NCBI GenBank assembly: GCA_002715505.1
Contig: PAZF01000002.1
Span: 118,644 to 182,643, forward strand
Origin: Candidatus Pelagibacterales bacterium
GTDB lineage: Bacteria > Pseudomonadota > Alphaproteobacteria > TMED109
Direction of reading: 5' to 3'
Length of the DNA stretch: 64,000 nt
Shown: piece after piece, positions 20,110-30,691 of the stretch
Numbering within the stretch: position 1 is the first letter of the stretch
Layout: each line of letters opens with the position of its first letter
Notes under the pieces: generated by a model
Seen by the model: the letters and a program-made list of their open reading frames with translations, nothing else
Database searches by the model: none
What the model was told of the DNA's origin: nothing
Made by a program: the position numbers and the translations under genes

Positions 20110-21315
20110 ATGCTTAAAAAAAATAAAATTTTTAATAAATCTGACAGTAAATTTAATTATGCTGATCCATTTAGATTAGAAGATCAACTTACTGAAGAAG
20201 AAATACAAATTAGAAATTTAACAAAGTCTTTTGCATTAAAAGAATTATTGCCAAATATAATTACACAAAATAGATATGAAAAATATGACAAAGACTTATT
20301 CAAGCGTTTAGGGAAGCTTGGGATTTTAGGAGCACAGATTAAAGGGTATAGCTGTGCAGGAGTATCATCAGTAGCGTATGGATTAATTGCAAGAGAAATA
20401 GAAGCTATAGACTCGTCTTACAGATCTAGTTTTAGCGTTCAATCAAGCTTAGTTATGCAACCTATTTTTGATTACGGTAGTGAAAATCAAAAAAGCAAGT
20501 GGTTGCCTGAACTAGCTAAAGGTAGCCTGATAGGTTGTTTTGGTTTAACAGAATCTGACCATGGATCAGACCCATCTTCTATGCAAACAAAAGCAAAAAA
20601 AGTTAATGGAGGCTACATAATTAATGGATCTAAGAACTGGATTTCAAACAGTCCAATAGCAGATCTATTTCTAATTTGGGCTAAGGATGAAGACAATGTA
20701 ATTAGAGGTTTTATTTTAGAAAGAAAAGATAGTAAAAGCATTAAAACACCAAAGATTGAGGGAAAGTTTGCACTAAGAGCTTCTCCTACTGGGATGATAA
20801 TGCTTGATGATGTTTTTGTTCCTGAAAATAATTTACTAGAAAAAGCAAAAGGTTTACAAGCTCCTATGACATGTTTAACGTCTGCTAGATACGGAATATC
20901 TTGGGGAGTTTTAGGGGCAGCTGAATTTTGTTGGTTAAAGACTTTAGAATATGTATTAGAAAGGCATCAATTTGGAAAACCCTTAGCTGCCAATCAACTT
21001 ATACAAAAAAAGTTAGCTGATATGCAGTCTGAGATTGCTATTTCCTTGCAAGCGGCATTTAGAGTGGGAAGATTAAAAGATGAAGGAAAGGCCTCAAATG
21101 AAATGATATCAATTTTAAAAAGAAATAATGTTGGAAAAGCATTAGATATTGCTAGAAATGCTAGAGACATGCATGGAGGTAATGGTATTTCCGATGAATA
21201 CCATGTTATTAGACATATGATGAATTTAGAAGCAGTAAATACGTACGAAGGAACTCATGATATTCATGCATTGATATTAGGAAGAAGTCAAACAGGAATT
21301 CAGGCTTTTAAATAG
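20110..21315 (+). CDS. acyl-CoA dehydrogenase, glutaryl-CoA dehydrogenase-like
   Basis: [45 protein letters not shown]. Confidence 0.88.
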   Translation: MLKKNKIFNKSDSKFNYADPFRLEDQLTEEEIQIRNLTKSFALKELLPNIITQNRYEKYDKDLFKRLGKLGILGAQIKGYSCAGVSSVAYGLIAREIEAIDSSYRSSFSVQSSLVMQPIFDYGSENQKSKWLPELAKGSLIGCFGLTESDHGSDPSSMQTKAKKVNGGYIINGSKNWISNSPIADLFLIWAKDEDNVIRGFILERKDSKSIKTPKIEGKFALRASPTGMIMLDDVFVPENNLLEKAKGLQAPMTCLTSARYGISWGVLGAAEFCWLKTLEYVLERHQFGKPLAANQLIQKKLADMQSEIAISLQAAFRVGRLKDEGKASNEMISILKRNNVGKALDIARNARDMHGGNGISDEYHVIRHMMNLEAVNTYEGTHDIHALILGRSQTGIQAFK

Positions 21316-21320
21316 AATAA

Positions 21321-22214
21321 TTATTTTTTAATTAAAATTTTTATAATAGCAGCATAATCAAGATTATTTTGATCTTGACTGCAAAATTTTTTGTAAAGCT
21401 CTAGCGCTTTTTTACCCATTCTAGTATTTAATTTTACACTTTTAGACATCTCCTGAGATATTTTTAAGTCTTTTAATATAAGTTTTGCTGCATACCCTGG
21501 TTTAAATTTATTATTAGCAGCAGAGCTTTTTACAATTCCCTGAATGGGCAAATGATTCTGCATTGCCCAAGAAGCACTTGTCGATGTTGCGCAAATTTTA
21601 TAAAATTTCTTTAAATCAATACCAAACTTTTTTGCCAATAAGAAAGCCTCACATACCCCTATCATATTTATTCCCAACATCATATTATTACATGCCTTTA
21701 CTATTTGGCCTGATCCACTATTTCCAATATGAATTATATTGTTTCCTAAACATTTAAGTATTTTTTTCGATTTATTGAATGCACTTTTATTTCCTCCCAC
21801 CATAATAGTTAAAGTTGCATTTTTTGCTCCAGAGACGCCTCCTGAGACAGGCGCATCTAAAAATCTAATATTTTTTTTTTTTAACGCTTGTGAAACTTTA
21901 ATAGTACTTTCATAGTCAGATGATGAACAATCAATAAAAACCGAATTTTCTTTAATTCTTCTAATCATACCATTTTTTCCTAAGACTAGATTATATAATG
22001 CTTTGCCGTCGGGAAGCATGGTTATAAATACGTTACTGTTTTTTCCAAGCTCATCAAAGTTTTTTGCTGCTTGCACATTTGCACTTTTAAAAGGTTTATA
22101 TAAGTTTTTGTTTATATCATATATCTTAACATGATAATTTTTTCTAATTAAGTTAAAAGCCATTGGCATTCCCATATTCCCTAGGCCTATAAAAGAAATA
22201 TTATTCATTCTCAA
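21321..22214 (-). CDS. mmsB: 3-hydroxyisobutyrate dehydrogenase family
   Basis: ISFIGLGNMGMPMAFNLIRK, FLDAPVSGGVSGAKNATLTIMVGG. Confidence 0.88.
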   Translation of the reverse strand: MRMNNISFIGLGNMGMPMAFNLIRKNYHVKIYDINKNLYKPFKSANVQAAKNFDELGKNSNVFITMLPDGKALYNLVLGKNGMIRRIKENSVFIDCSSSDYESTIKVSQALKKKNIRFLDAPVSGGVSGAKNATLTIMVGGNKSAFNKSKKILKCLGNNIIHIGNSGSGQIVKACNNMMLGINMIGVCEAFLLAKKFGIDLKKFYKICATSTSASWAMQNHLPIQGIVKSSAANNKFKPGYAAKLILKDLKISQEMSKSVKLNTRMGKKALELYKKFCSQDQNNLDYAAIIKILIKK

Positions 22215-23262
22215 ACAAATCCTTTTGCCCTAACTCAACAAAATGTTCTTTTATTAAGCTTTCCTTGATATCATAAATATTATTAGGATTCCATTTGGGA
22301 TTTCTATCTTTGTCTACCAAATTTGCCCTAACTCCTTCATAAAAATCATGCTTTGCCATCATTGCCTGACAAATTCTAAATTCCATTTTAAGGCAATCCT
22401 TGAGACTAAGTTTTTTAGCCTTAACTAATTGTTCGACAGTAACACTCATACTAGTAGGAGATTTTTTTGATAGTATTTCAAGTGTGCTATTTGCCCACTC
22501 ACTATCATCTTTCTTTAAAGATTCAAAAATTTGAATTAAACTATCTTTATTAAAGTGTTTTTCAATATTTGCAGTGTTTTTTTCTATAGATGATTTTTCT
22601 TCAAAAACTAATTTTGAGTTTTTATTTAATAAATTATCAATATAATCCGCATTGTAATTAGGTTTATTTATTATATTATCTAATATTTTTTTAATAATAT
22701 TATCTTCTAAGTAATGTGTTCCTATACCAACATACATAGAATCTAAACCATTCATTGTTTTTCCTGTTAAGGCTAAATAAGTTCCCACTGATTTCATTTT
22801 AGACAAAAAGAAGCCTCCTCCAACATCTGGGAATAGCCCAATAGCTGTTTCTGGCATTGCAGTAATAGTTTTATTGTTTACAATTCTGTGACTACCATGA
22901 ACTGATAGTCCTAAACCACCGCCCATTGCAATACCATTTAATATTGATATCCAAGGCTTAGAAAATTCAGCAATTGCTAAGTTTAAAATATATTCCTCTC
23001 GAAAAAAAATATCCGAAAGATTGTTTTCTTTTTTATCTTTAGATTTATAAACACTAACTATATCTCCTCCAGCACAAAAAGATTTTTCTCCAGCACCTTT
23101 TATAATAATTCCTGAAATACTATTGTCTTTTTCCCATTCATAAATGTGCTTAAATATTTCTCGTACCATATTTAAATTCAGTGCGTTAAGAACTTTTTCT
23201 CTGGCAAGAGTAATTATTATTGTGGAGTTTAACTTTTCTATATGTATATCATTCATTTTCAT
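22201..23262 (-). CDS. 3-hydroxyisobutyryl-CoA hydrolase / enoyl-CoA hydratase family
   Basis: GAGEKSFCAGGDIVSVY, GIAMGGGLGLSVHGSHRIV, ETAIGLFPDVGGGFFLSK. Confidence 0.9.
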   Translation of the reverse strand: MKMNDIHIEKLNSTIIITLAREKVLNALNLNMVREIFKHIYEWEKDNSISGIIIKGAGEKSFCAGGDIVSVYKSKDKKENNLSDIFFREEYILNLAIAEFSKPWISILNGIAMGGGLGLSVHGSHRIVNNKTITAMPETAIGLFPDVGGGFFLSKMKSVGTYLALTGKTMNGLDSMYVGIGTHYLEDNIIKKILDNIINKPNYNADYIDNLLNKNSKLVFEEKSSIEKNTANIEKHFNKDSLIQIFESLKKDDSEWANSTLEILSKKSPTSMSVTVEQLVKAKKLSLKDCLKMEFRICQAMMAKHDFYEGVRANLVDKDRNPKWNPNNIYDIKESLIKEHFVELGQKDLFENE

Positions 23263-24418
23263 GTCGTCCCAATATTTTTCTAGAAATAATTAATCTCATT
23301 ACTTCATTAGTTCCCTCTAAAATTTGGTGTACTCTGCAGTCTCTAACCATCTTTTCAATCCCAAAATCAGATAAATAACCATACCCTCCATGAATTTGTA
23401 ATGCTTGATTACATATTTTAAAGCAAGCATCAGTTACAAATCTTTTTGCCATTGCTGAATAAACTGTAGAGTCACTGTCTTTATTTTCTAAAGAAACTGC
23501 GGCTTTATTAACCATCAACCTTGCAGCTTTATATTCAGTAACCATATCAGCTATTTTAAATTGAATATCTTGAAATTCTTTAAGATACTTTCCAAATTGC
23601 TTTCTCTCATTAGCATAATTTATACTCTTATCTATGCAAAACCTTGCTGCTCCTAATGAACAAGAAGCAATATTTATTCTACCACCATCTAATCCTTGCA
23701 TAGCTATTTTAAAGCCCTCTCCTTTACTGCCAACTAGATTGGATATTGGTACAATACAGTTATCAAATGAAACAGTTTTAGTTGGCTGGTTTTTCCAACC
23801 CATTTTTTCTTCGTTTTTACCAAAACTTATCCCGTCATTATTTTTATCTACTATAATACAAGATATGCCATCTTTTAAACTTTCTTCAGTTTTCAGCATT
23901 ACAAAATAAACATCTGACTCTCCAGCACCTGAAATAAAAGATTTTGAACCATTTATATCATAAGAGATATTATCTTTGTGATGTTTTGCTTTAGTTTTCA
24001 TCGCTGCAGCATCAGAACCGGAACCTGCTTCCGTAAGACAATAAGAAGCTATCGAATCCATATTAATTATCTTGGATAAATATTTTTCCTTTATTTGTTT
24101 ATTACCAAAATTACTTAGCATCCAAGCTGCCATATTATGAATTGTTAGAAAAGCAGAAGTTGAAGGACAGGCGTAAGCTAATTCTTCAAAAATAAGAGAT
24201 GCATCTAGTCTGCTTAGTCCTAAACCACCATCTTTTTCTGAAACGTAGATGCCGGCTAATCCTAAATCACCTGCTTTTTTATAAATTTTTTTTGGAAAAA
24301 AACACTCCTTATCCCATTTAAGTGCATTAGGAGTAATATTTTCAAAAGCAAATTGACTAGTACTCTCAATTATTGCTCTTTGATCTTCATTTAAATCTTT
24401 ATATTTATCAAGCAGCAT
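23249..24418 (-). CDS. acyl-CoA dehydrogenase (isobutyryl-CoA dehydrogenase-like)
   Basis: ASYCLTEAGSGSDAAAMKTKAK, QIHGGYGYLSDFGIEKMVRDCRVHQILEGTNEVMRLII. Confidence 0.88.
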   Translation of the reverse strand: MLLDKYKDLNEDQRAIIESTSQFAFENITPNALKWDKECFFPKKIYKKAGDLGLAGIYVSEKDGGLGLSRLDASLIFEELAYACPSTSAFLTIHNMAAWMLSNFGNKQIKEKYLSKIINMDSIASYCLTEAGSGSDAAAMKTKAKHHKDNISYDINGSKSFISGAGESDVYFVMLKTEESLKDGISCIIVDKNNDGISFGKNEEKMGWKNQPTKTVSFDNCIVPISNLVGSKGEGFKIAMQGLDGGRINIASCSLGAARFCIDKSINYANERKQFGKYLKEFQDIQFKIADMVTEYKAARLMVNKAAVSLENKDSDSTVYSAMAKRFVTDACFKICNQALQIHGGYGYLSDFGIEKMVRDCRVHQILEGTNEVMRLIISRKILGRHENE

Positions 24419-24461
24419 TATTCTTTACACTAAAATTTTAAAATATTATAATTTATACTCT

Positions 24462-25466
24462 ATGAACAATTATTTATCAAACTTTCCTTTACATAGACCT
24501 AGAAGATTAAGGAGCAGTAAATGGATTAGAAAGTTAGTGCAAGAGACAAAATTGCTCACAGAAGATTTAATTTTTCCAATCTTTGTTACATATGAAAGAA
24601 AATCTAGTAAAATTAAATCAATGCCTGGTATTTGTAGATACAATATCGAAGAAGCATTAGATCTTGCACATAAAGCAAAAGAACTTGGAATTAATGCTGT
24701 AGCATTATTTCCACAAGTATCCCAAGATATAAAAGATGATAAAGGTAGTGAAGCTTTTAAAAAAGATAATATAATTTGTAAACTTGTAGAAAAAATAAAA
24801 AAAACTATTCCATCACTAGGAGTAATATGTGATGTGGCGTTAGACCCGTATACTAAATCAGGACATGATGGTTTAGTAGAAAATGGAAAAGTAATAAACG
24901 ATAAAACTTTAGATTTATTATGTGAGCAAGCCTTAATAAATGCACAGGCTGGATGCGACATAGTCGCCCCTTCAGATATGATGGATGGTAGAGTTCAAAA
25001 AATTAGAAATTATTTGGATAAAAATAATAAAGAAGAAACCCTAATTATGTCATACGCCGTTAAATACTCTTCTTCAATGTATGGACCCTTTAGAGAAGCA
25101 ATATCTGCTTCTTTAAATCTTGGGGAGGATAAAAAGAAATCATATCAAATGGATTATGCTAATATTAATGAAGCCTTAAAAGAAGCCTCAATGGATATAA
25201 AAGAAGGTGCAGACATATTACTTATAAAACCTGGAATAATGTATCTAGATGTTTTAAAAGAAATAAAGAAAAAATTTAAATATCCTACTTTTAGCTATCA
25301 AGTATCTGGAGAGTATTCTATGCTAAAAAATGCAATACTATCAGGAACTTTTAAAGAGGAGGAAGTTTTGTTAGAAATACTTAGTTGTTTTAAACGTGCT
25401 GGAGCTGATTCAATAATAACTTATTTTGCTCTAGACGTAGCCAATATATTAAAAAAGGGTGCTTAA
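24462..25466 (+). CDS. hemB: delta-aminolevulinic acid dehydratase (porphobilinogen synthase)
   Basis: 334 aa; RPRRLRSS, VAPSDMMDGRV, YQMDYANINEAL. Confidence 0.96.
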   Translation: MNNYLSNFPLHRPRRLRSSKWIRKLVQETKLLTEDLIFPIFVTYERKSSKIKSMPGICRYNIEEALDLAHKAKELGINAVALFPQVSQDIKDDKGSEAFKKDNIICKLVEKIKKTIPSLGVICDVALDPYTKSGHDGLVENGKVINDKTLDLLCEQALINAQAGCDIVAPSDMMDGRVQKIRNYLDKNNKEETLIMSYAVKYSSSMYGPFREAISASLNLGEDKKKSYQMDYANINEALKEASMDIKEGADILLIKPGIMYLDVLKEIKKKFKYPTFSYQVSGEYSMLKNAILSGTFKEEEVLLEILSCFKRAGADSIITYFALDVANILKKGA

Positions 25467-26098
25467 GAAATAATCTGACCTCTTTCTAGTTTTACTATTT
25501 CAGCATCTATTATTTTAGAGTATGTATCGTCTGATTCTGTTATTAAAGTAATCAATTTTAATTTATTTAATTCTACTATTAGTTCAACTAGCCTTTCAGC
25601 TAATGCTGGCGCTACTCCCTCAAAAGGCTCATCTAACAATAATAAATTCCTTCCTATTATCATAGCCCTTGCTAATGCTACAAGTTTTTGTTGACCACCA
25701 GAAAGTTGATAAGAATCACTATAAAGGAAAACTTTAATTTCAGGAATAAAACTCAATACTCTTTCTAGACTACTGTTTTCATTGATTTTTTTATTGCACC
25801 ACAATGGAAGTAATATATTTTCTTTTACAGATAAGTTCGGTATCAGCCTTCTATCTTCTGGCATATATCCGATACCAAAAGAACTCAGACTACTTGTATT
25901 ATAATTATTTAAATTGTTATCATTGAATTCAATATTACCTGAGTCTAGTTGTAATATTCGCATAATTGATCTAACTAATGTAGTTTTTCCTGCTCCATTT
26001 CTACCTATGATGCTAGTAAATTTATTGATAATTATAGAAATATTCGTAAGTATTTTTACGTTATCAATGCTTACATCAATATTATTAATCTTTAGCAT
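25463..26098 (-). CDS. livF: branched-chain amino acid ABC transporter ATP-binding protein
   Basis: GRNGAGKTTLVRSIM, LSGGQQKLVALARAMI; follows livG. Confidence 0.88.
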   Translation of the reverse strand: MLKINNIDVSIDNVKILTNISIIINKFTSIIGRNGAGKTTLVRSIMRILQLDSGNIEFNDNNLNNYNTSSLSSFGIGYMPEDRRLIPNLSVKENILLPLWCNKKINENSSLERVLSFIPEIKVFLYSDSYQLSGGQQKLVALARAMIIGRNLLLLDEPFEGVAPALAERLVELIVELNKLKLITLITESDDTYSKIIDAEIVKLERGQIIS

Positions 26099-26838
26099 TA
26101 ACTTTTTCCTACGATATATTTTAGAACATCTTTTTGTTTTAATGCTTTTTGAGGATTACCATCGGCTATAATCCTTCCATTATAAAAAGCTAGGACTCTT
26201 TTTGAATATTTTCTAATTATATCCATATCATGCTCTATAAAAAGAACTGAAATATTAAAACTTTTTATTGCTTTTAAGGTATGATTCATAACAGAGTATT
26301 TTTCATCTGTACTTATTCCTGAAGTAGGTTCATCTAAAAGCACTATTGAAGGTTTGCCCAAAATTGCAATTAGAATATCTAGAATTTTTCTTGCTCCTTG
26401 TGGTAATAAATTAACTTTTCTATCTGTATACTCTTTAATATTAAATTGATTCAATAAAAACTTAGCATAGTCTATGTTTTCTTTACTGAAGGCTAAATCA
26501 GAAAAAGAAAACTGCTTATTTTTTGAAACTAAATTTGAAATCATAACATTTTCTAAAACACTTAGTGAGTCAAAAACTTGAGGAATTTGAAATGACCTAT
26601 GTATACCTAAGTTTTTAATTTCTAAAACATCAAGATTAGAAATATCTTTGCCTTTAAAAAAAATTTTTCCTTTATCTTGTTTAGTATACCCAGTAATTAT
26701 ATTGCAAAATGTAGTTTTTCCAGCTCCATTAGCTCCTATAATTCCTATTACCTCATTATTATCCATAGAAAAATTAATATTTTCTGCTGCAATAACAGAA
26801 CCAAATTTTTTAAAAAGTTTTTTTACTTCTAATAGCAT
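26098..26838 (-). CDS. livG: branched-chain amino acid ABC transporter ATP-binding protein
   Basis: GANGAGKTTFCNIITG, LLPQGARKILDILIA, VLLDEPTSGI. Confidence 0.88.
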   Translation of the reverse strand: MLLEVKKLFKKFGSVIAAENINFSMDNNEVIGIIGANGAGKTTFCNIITGYTKQDKGKIFFKGKDISNLDVLEIKNLGIHRSFQIPQVFDSLSVLENVMISNLVSKNKQFSFSDLAFSKENIDYAKFLLNQFNIKEYTDRKVNLLPQGARKILDILIAILGKPSIVLLDEPTSGISTDEKYSVMNHTLKAIKSFNISVLFIEHDMDIIRKYSKRVLAFYNGRIIADGNPQKALKQKDVLKYIVGKS

Positions 26839-27790
26839 TTTTAATTCTTCTTAATTTAAAAATAATTGAACCCAAGCCTTCTGGAAGATAAATAATTCCT
26901 ACAATTAAAATTATACCTATTGTCATTTGCCAAGTATTAGGAAATAAATACAAAGCATATGATCTTATAAACTCAAAAAACAATGACCCAATTAATGGAG
27001 CAATAACATTCATCGTGCCTGAAAGAATTGCAACAAATACAAATTCTCCTGACTTAGTCCAATAAGCAGTATCTTCTGGAGTAACATGCCCTACTAAAAT
27101 GACCATTAATGCTCCTCCGAGAGAAGCTAATATGCCAGAAATTATATAAACGTTATGAATTTGTTGAGTTACATTAATTCCAAGATAACTTGCTCTAATT
27201 TCATTATCTTTTATTGCTAAAACCATTTTTCCAGTTGAAGAAGAAGTATATTTGGAAACTAAAAGAATGCATACAAAACTAATGACTATTATAAAAAAAT
27301 AAGAAACTATATTTAAACGAACTTGGTCAATTATTTCAAATCCGAAATATGTAAGATCTTTTATACCAAATCCGTCTGTAGAGCCTAAAGATACGCTCTT
27401 TACAATAATACCAAATAATATCATTGATAGAGCAAGATTCATCATAGCAAAGAAAATACCTCTAAACTTCCTCACAAAAAAACCTAACAACCAGGATACG
27501 ATTCCTCCCAAAATTGCTGTAATTAATATAAGTAAAAATGCATCTTGTATATTTAAAAAATTGTAAGATATCGCAACTGAATAACCACCTAAGCAATAAT
27601 ACAAACCGTGCCCAAATGAGATCAAGCCTGCTCTCATTAATACTAATAAACTAAGAACTACAAGACCATTACTGCAAGCAAGACAGACTATATTTAAACT
27701 CCAGCTAGGGAGATAGAACCAACTAGCTAATAGAAATAATAAGAATAAATAAATAGTATAATTATTATATTTTTTATATTTTGAAATCAT
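26810..27790 (-). CDS. livM: branched-chain amino acid ABC transporter permease
   Basis: Multi-TM; GLISFGHGLYYCLGGY; operon context. Confidence 0.88.
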   Translation of the reverse strand: MISKYKKYNNYTIYLFLLFLLASWFYLPSWSLNIVCLACSNGLVVLSLLVLMRAGLISFGHGLYYCLGGYSVAISYNFLNIQDAFLLILITAILGGIVSWLLGFFVRKFRGIFFAMMNLALSMILFGIIVKSVSLGSTDGFGIKDLTYFGFEIIDQVRLNIVSYFFIIVISFVCILLVSKYTSSSTGKMVLAIKDNEIRASYLGINVTQQIHNVYIISGILASLGGALMVILVGHVTPEDTAYWTKSGEFVFVAILSGTMNVIAPLIGSLFFEFIRSYALYLFPNTWQMTIGIILIVGIIYLPEGLGSIIFKLRRIKNAIRSKKTF

Positions 27791-28701
27791 ATTTTCCTAA
27801 TTTCCTTCGATCCTAATAATCCGTCAGGTTTGAATGAAAGAATTATTGCCATAACAAAAAAGACTATAAATAATTCTAGTTGAGGAAAATAAAAAATAGC
27901 TAAAGTTCTAAACAATCCTATTAGTATTGCTCCTATCGCAGCTCCAGAAATACTCCCCAATCCTCCTGTCACTACTACTGCAAAAGCCAAAACTATAACT
28001 TCAACTCCTATTCCTGGAACCACTGAAATCATCGGGGCAGAAACGGCACCGCCTAAACAACCTAGAAAACATCCTATAAAAAAAGTATATACAAAAAACT
28101 TAGAAACATTTATTCCCATGGAGGATGCGATTTCTCTATCATGAATTACGGCAATCAATAGTTTCCCAATTTTAGTAAGTTTTATAACAGAATAAAATGA
28201 GAGCCAAACCAAAACAGCCAAGCAGATTATTAATAAATCGTATATCACATATGGTAATCCAAAAACATCAATGTCTCCTAACATTAGTCTGGGTTGAAAT
28301 GGTAAATATGAACTTGTACCAAATAAAATTTTCATTGTGTCTTCAAAAATTAAAAATAATCCATATGTTACTAAAACTATAACTATCTCATCTCTTCCAT
28401 ATATTTTTCTTAAAAATAACCTTTCTATAAAAATACTTAGTATAAATCCAACTAAAATGGCAGCTATTGGAATAAATAAAAAGTTTAAAGTTTGATAGCT
28501 TTCATAATTAGATGAAAACCATCCAATTAACCAGGCAGTAGTGTAAGCTCCAAAAGCATATAAACTTCCATGAGCTATGTTTAAGACTTTCATAACTCCA
28601 TAAATCAGAGTTAAACCAGATGCAACTAAAAAGAGCCAAGAAGCATAAACTAAGCTATCCAAAAGTATAAAAGGAAATGAATCTAACATATATAATAACA
28701 C
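27787..28701 (-). CDS. livH: branched-chain amino acid ABC transporter permease
   Basis: Multi-TM; LTLIYGVMKVLNIAHGSLYAFGAY; operon context. Confidence 0.88.
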   Translation of the reverse strand: MLLYMLDSFPFILLDSLVYASWLFLVASGLTLIYGVMKVLNIAHGSLYAFGAYTTAWLIGWFSSNYESYQTLNFLFIPIAAILVGFILSIFIERLFLRKIYGRDEIVIVLVTYGLFLIFEDTMKILFGTSSYLPFQPRLMLGDIDVFGLPYVIYDLLIICLAVLVWLSFYSVIKLTKIGKLLIAVIHDREIASSMGINVSKFFVYTFFIGCFLGCLGGAVSAPMISVVPGIGVEVIVLAFAVVVTGGLGSISGAAIGAILIGLFRTLAIFYFPQLELFIVFFVMAIILSFKPDGLLGSKEIRKI

Positions 28702-28756
28702 TAATAAAAATTTACATTATTTGCACTAAATAATTTGATGCACTATAATCTTATAA

Positions 28757-29716
28757 ATGGTTGTTTCTGATATGTTTTATTGTGTTGCTCCAATGATGGG
28801 AAAAACTGATAGTTTTTTTTGTTATTTATTGAATTTAGTTAATAAAAAAACTTTAGTATATACAGAAATGATGCATGCAGAAAGTATTATTAGAACAAAT
28901 ATATTAGAGAACTATAATATCCTAAACAACTTAAGCAATGTTGCAATTCAAATTGCTGGAAGTGATCCTCGCAGATTAGCATTAGCAGCAAAAAAAGCTG
29001 AAAACTATGGATTCAACGAAATTAATATTAATTGTGGGTGCCCTAGTAAAAGAGTAGTATCAGGAAGTTTTGGTATAAATCTACTTTTAAATCCATCATT
29101 AGTTCGTGAATGTGTAGAAGAAATTAAAAACAAAGTTTCTAAGCAAGTTAGCATAAAAACTAGAATTGGTGTTGATAGTCAAACATCAGATAATGTTTTA
29201 GATTACTTTTTAATTGAACTAAATAAAGAATACATTAATAAGTACATAATACATGCCCGAATAGCCATTAGAGGCAAATTAAATACTAAAGACAATCTTA
29301 GCGTTCCCTCATTAAATTATGAAAGAGTATTTAGATTAAAGGAAAAGTTTAAGGGAAATAAAATAATAATTAATGGTGGTTTCAAAAATACAGATTATAA
29401 TAAAGAGGTTTTCAAAAATATTGATGGTATAATGATAGGCAGGGAAGCTTATAAAAATCCATGGATGTTTAATAAAAATATTAATTCAAATGACATAGAT
29501 AAGAAAAAAAAAATAATTTATCTTTATTTAAGTTTTTTGAAAAATAACTTTCAAAAGCATCTATTTAATAAAAATTCTCTTCTTCATATACAAAATATTT
29601 TTAATGGTTATAAAGGGGCAAAAAATTGGCGTCAAAAAGTAGCTATTGCAATCCAAAATAAAGACTTAAATGATTTATTAAAATTTATAGATTGTGATAA
29701 TATAAATAGAATATGA
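28757..29716 (+). CDS. dusA: tRNA-dihydrouridine synthase (DusA-like)
   Basis: VAPMMGKTDSFFCYLL, INCGCPSKRVVSGSFGINLL, KTRIGVD. Confidence 0.9.
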   Translation: MVVSDMFYCVAPMMGKTDSFFCYLLNLVNKKTLVYTEMMHAESIIRTNILENYNILNNLSNVAIQIAGSDPRRLALAAKKAENYGFNEININCGCPSKRVVSGSFGINLLLNPSLVRECVEEIKNKVSKQVSIKTRIGVDSQTSDNVLDYFLIELNKEYINKYIIHARIAIRGKLNTKDNLSVPSLNYERVFRLKEKFKGNKIIINGGFKNTDYNKEVFKNIDGIMIGREAYKNPWMFNKNINSNDIDKKKKIIYLYLSFLKNNFQKHLFNKNSLLHIQNIFNGYKGAKNWRQKVAIAIQNKDLNDLLKFIDCDNINRI

Positions 29717-30678
29717 AATTTATTTTGAAACAATTAATTAATTATAGCATTTTTTTTACTATCATTTTTTTAATTAATTCATGTGCACATTTTAGAATTA
29801 TTAATTTAGAAAAAAGCAAATATGACGAACATAATTTTTTTTATTTTTTAAGCCAAGAATACTTAAGCATGGCAAAGTTTGAATTGTATGATATGCATGA
29901 TGAAATAGATGCTAATTTATTTGCTTATAAAGCCTCATTATCAATAAAACAAAATATATTTTATCCTGAAAATCCAGAAAATTGGAAAATACCTTCCAAC
30001 TATAAAAGCGAGGCCTTTTTATTTTATGAAGAAATTAACGACTTTATAAATAAAAAAATATATTTAAAATACCCAAAAAAATTTTCAAAAGTTATAACAG
30101 CTTATGATTGCTGGATTGAGCAAATAGAAGAAAACTGGCAAACCGATCATATTAAAGCATGCTATGATAAATTTAATCAAAATTTGGAAGCTATTAGAGT
30201 AAATATTTCCGAACTAGAAACTAACATTGAAGACAATATTACTGATATTCAAGAAAATATCGCTATTGATGAGGATGATAATAATTCACAAGTTTCTGTC
30301 AAGGAGCCGACTAATACAAAAATTAAAAAAGCTATCACAGAAAAAAATAAAGAAAATAAAGTGAAAGTTTTTTTTGAATTTGATAAATTTACATTATCAG
30401 CCGATCAAATTATTGAATTAGAATATTTTATAGATATTGCCCTAAAAAACTCTAGTATGGAGGTTTTGATTGAAGCACATACTGACACTATGGGATCTAA
30501 AACCTATAACGATAATTTATCTAAAAAAAGAGCTAATTATATAAAAAAATATTTGATAAAAAGAAATTTAGAAAATATAATCATTACTAAATCCTATGGA
30601 GAAAGTAATCCCTTTATTATTACTAATGATGAAGTTAAAGAAAAGAAAAATAGAAGAGCAGAACTTTATTTGAAATAA
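29713..30678 (+). CDS. OmpA-family lipoprotein
   Basis: N-terminal IFLINSCAHF lipobox; C-terminal IEAHTDTMGSKTYNDNLSKKRANYIKKYLI. Confidence 0.88.
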   Translation: MKFILKQLINYSIFFTIIFLINSCAHFRIINLEKSKYDEHNFFYFLSQEYLSMAKFELYDMHDEIDANLFAYKASLSIKQNIFYPENPENWKIPSNYKSEAFLFYEEINDFINKKIYLKYPKKFSKVITAYDCWIEQIEENWQTDHIKACYDKFNQNLEAIRVNISELETNIEDNITDIQENIAIDEDDNNSQVSVKEPTNTKIKKAITEKNKENKVKVFFEFDKFTLSADQIIELEYFIDIALKNSSMEVLIEAHTDTMGSKTYNDNLSKKRANYIKKYLIKRNLENIIITKSYGESNPFIITNDEVKEKKNRRAELYLK

Positions 30679-30691
30679 ACTAATTTAAACT

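Noticed and set aside
24470-24961. 163-aa minus-strand ORF inside hemB
   Set aside because: Antisense to a conserved enzyme; composition typical of a shadow frame.
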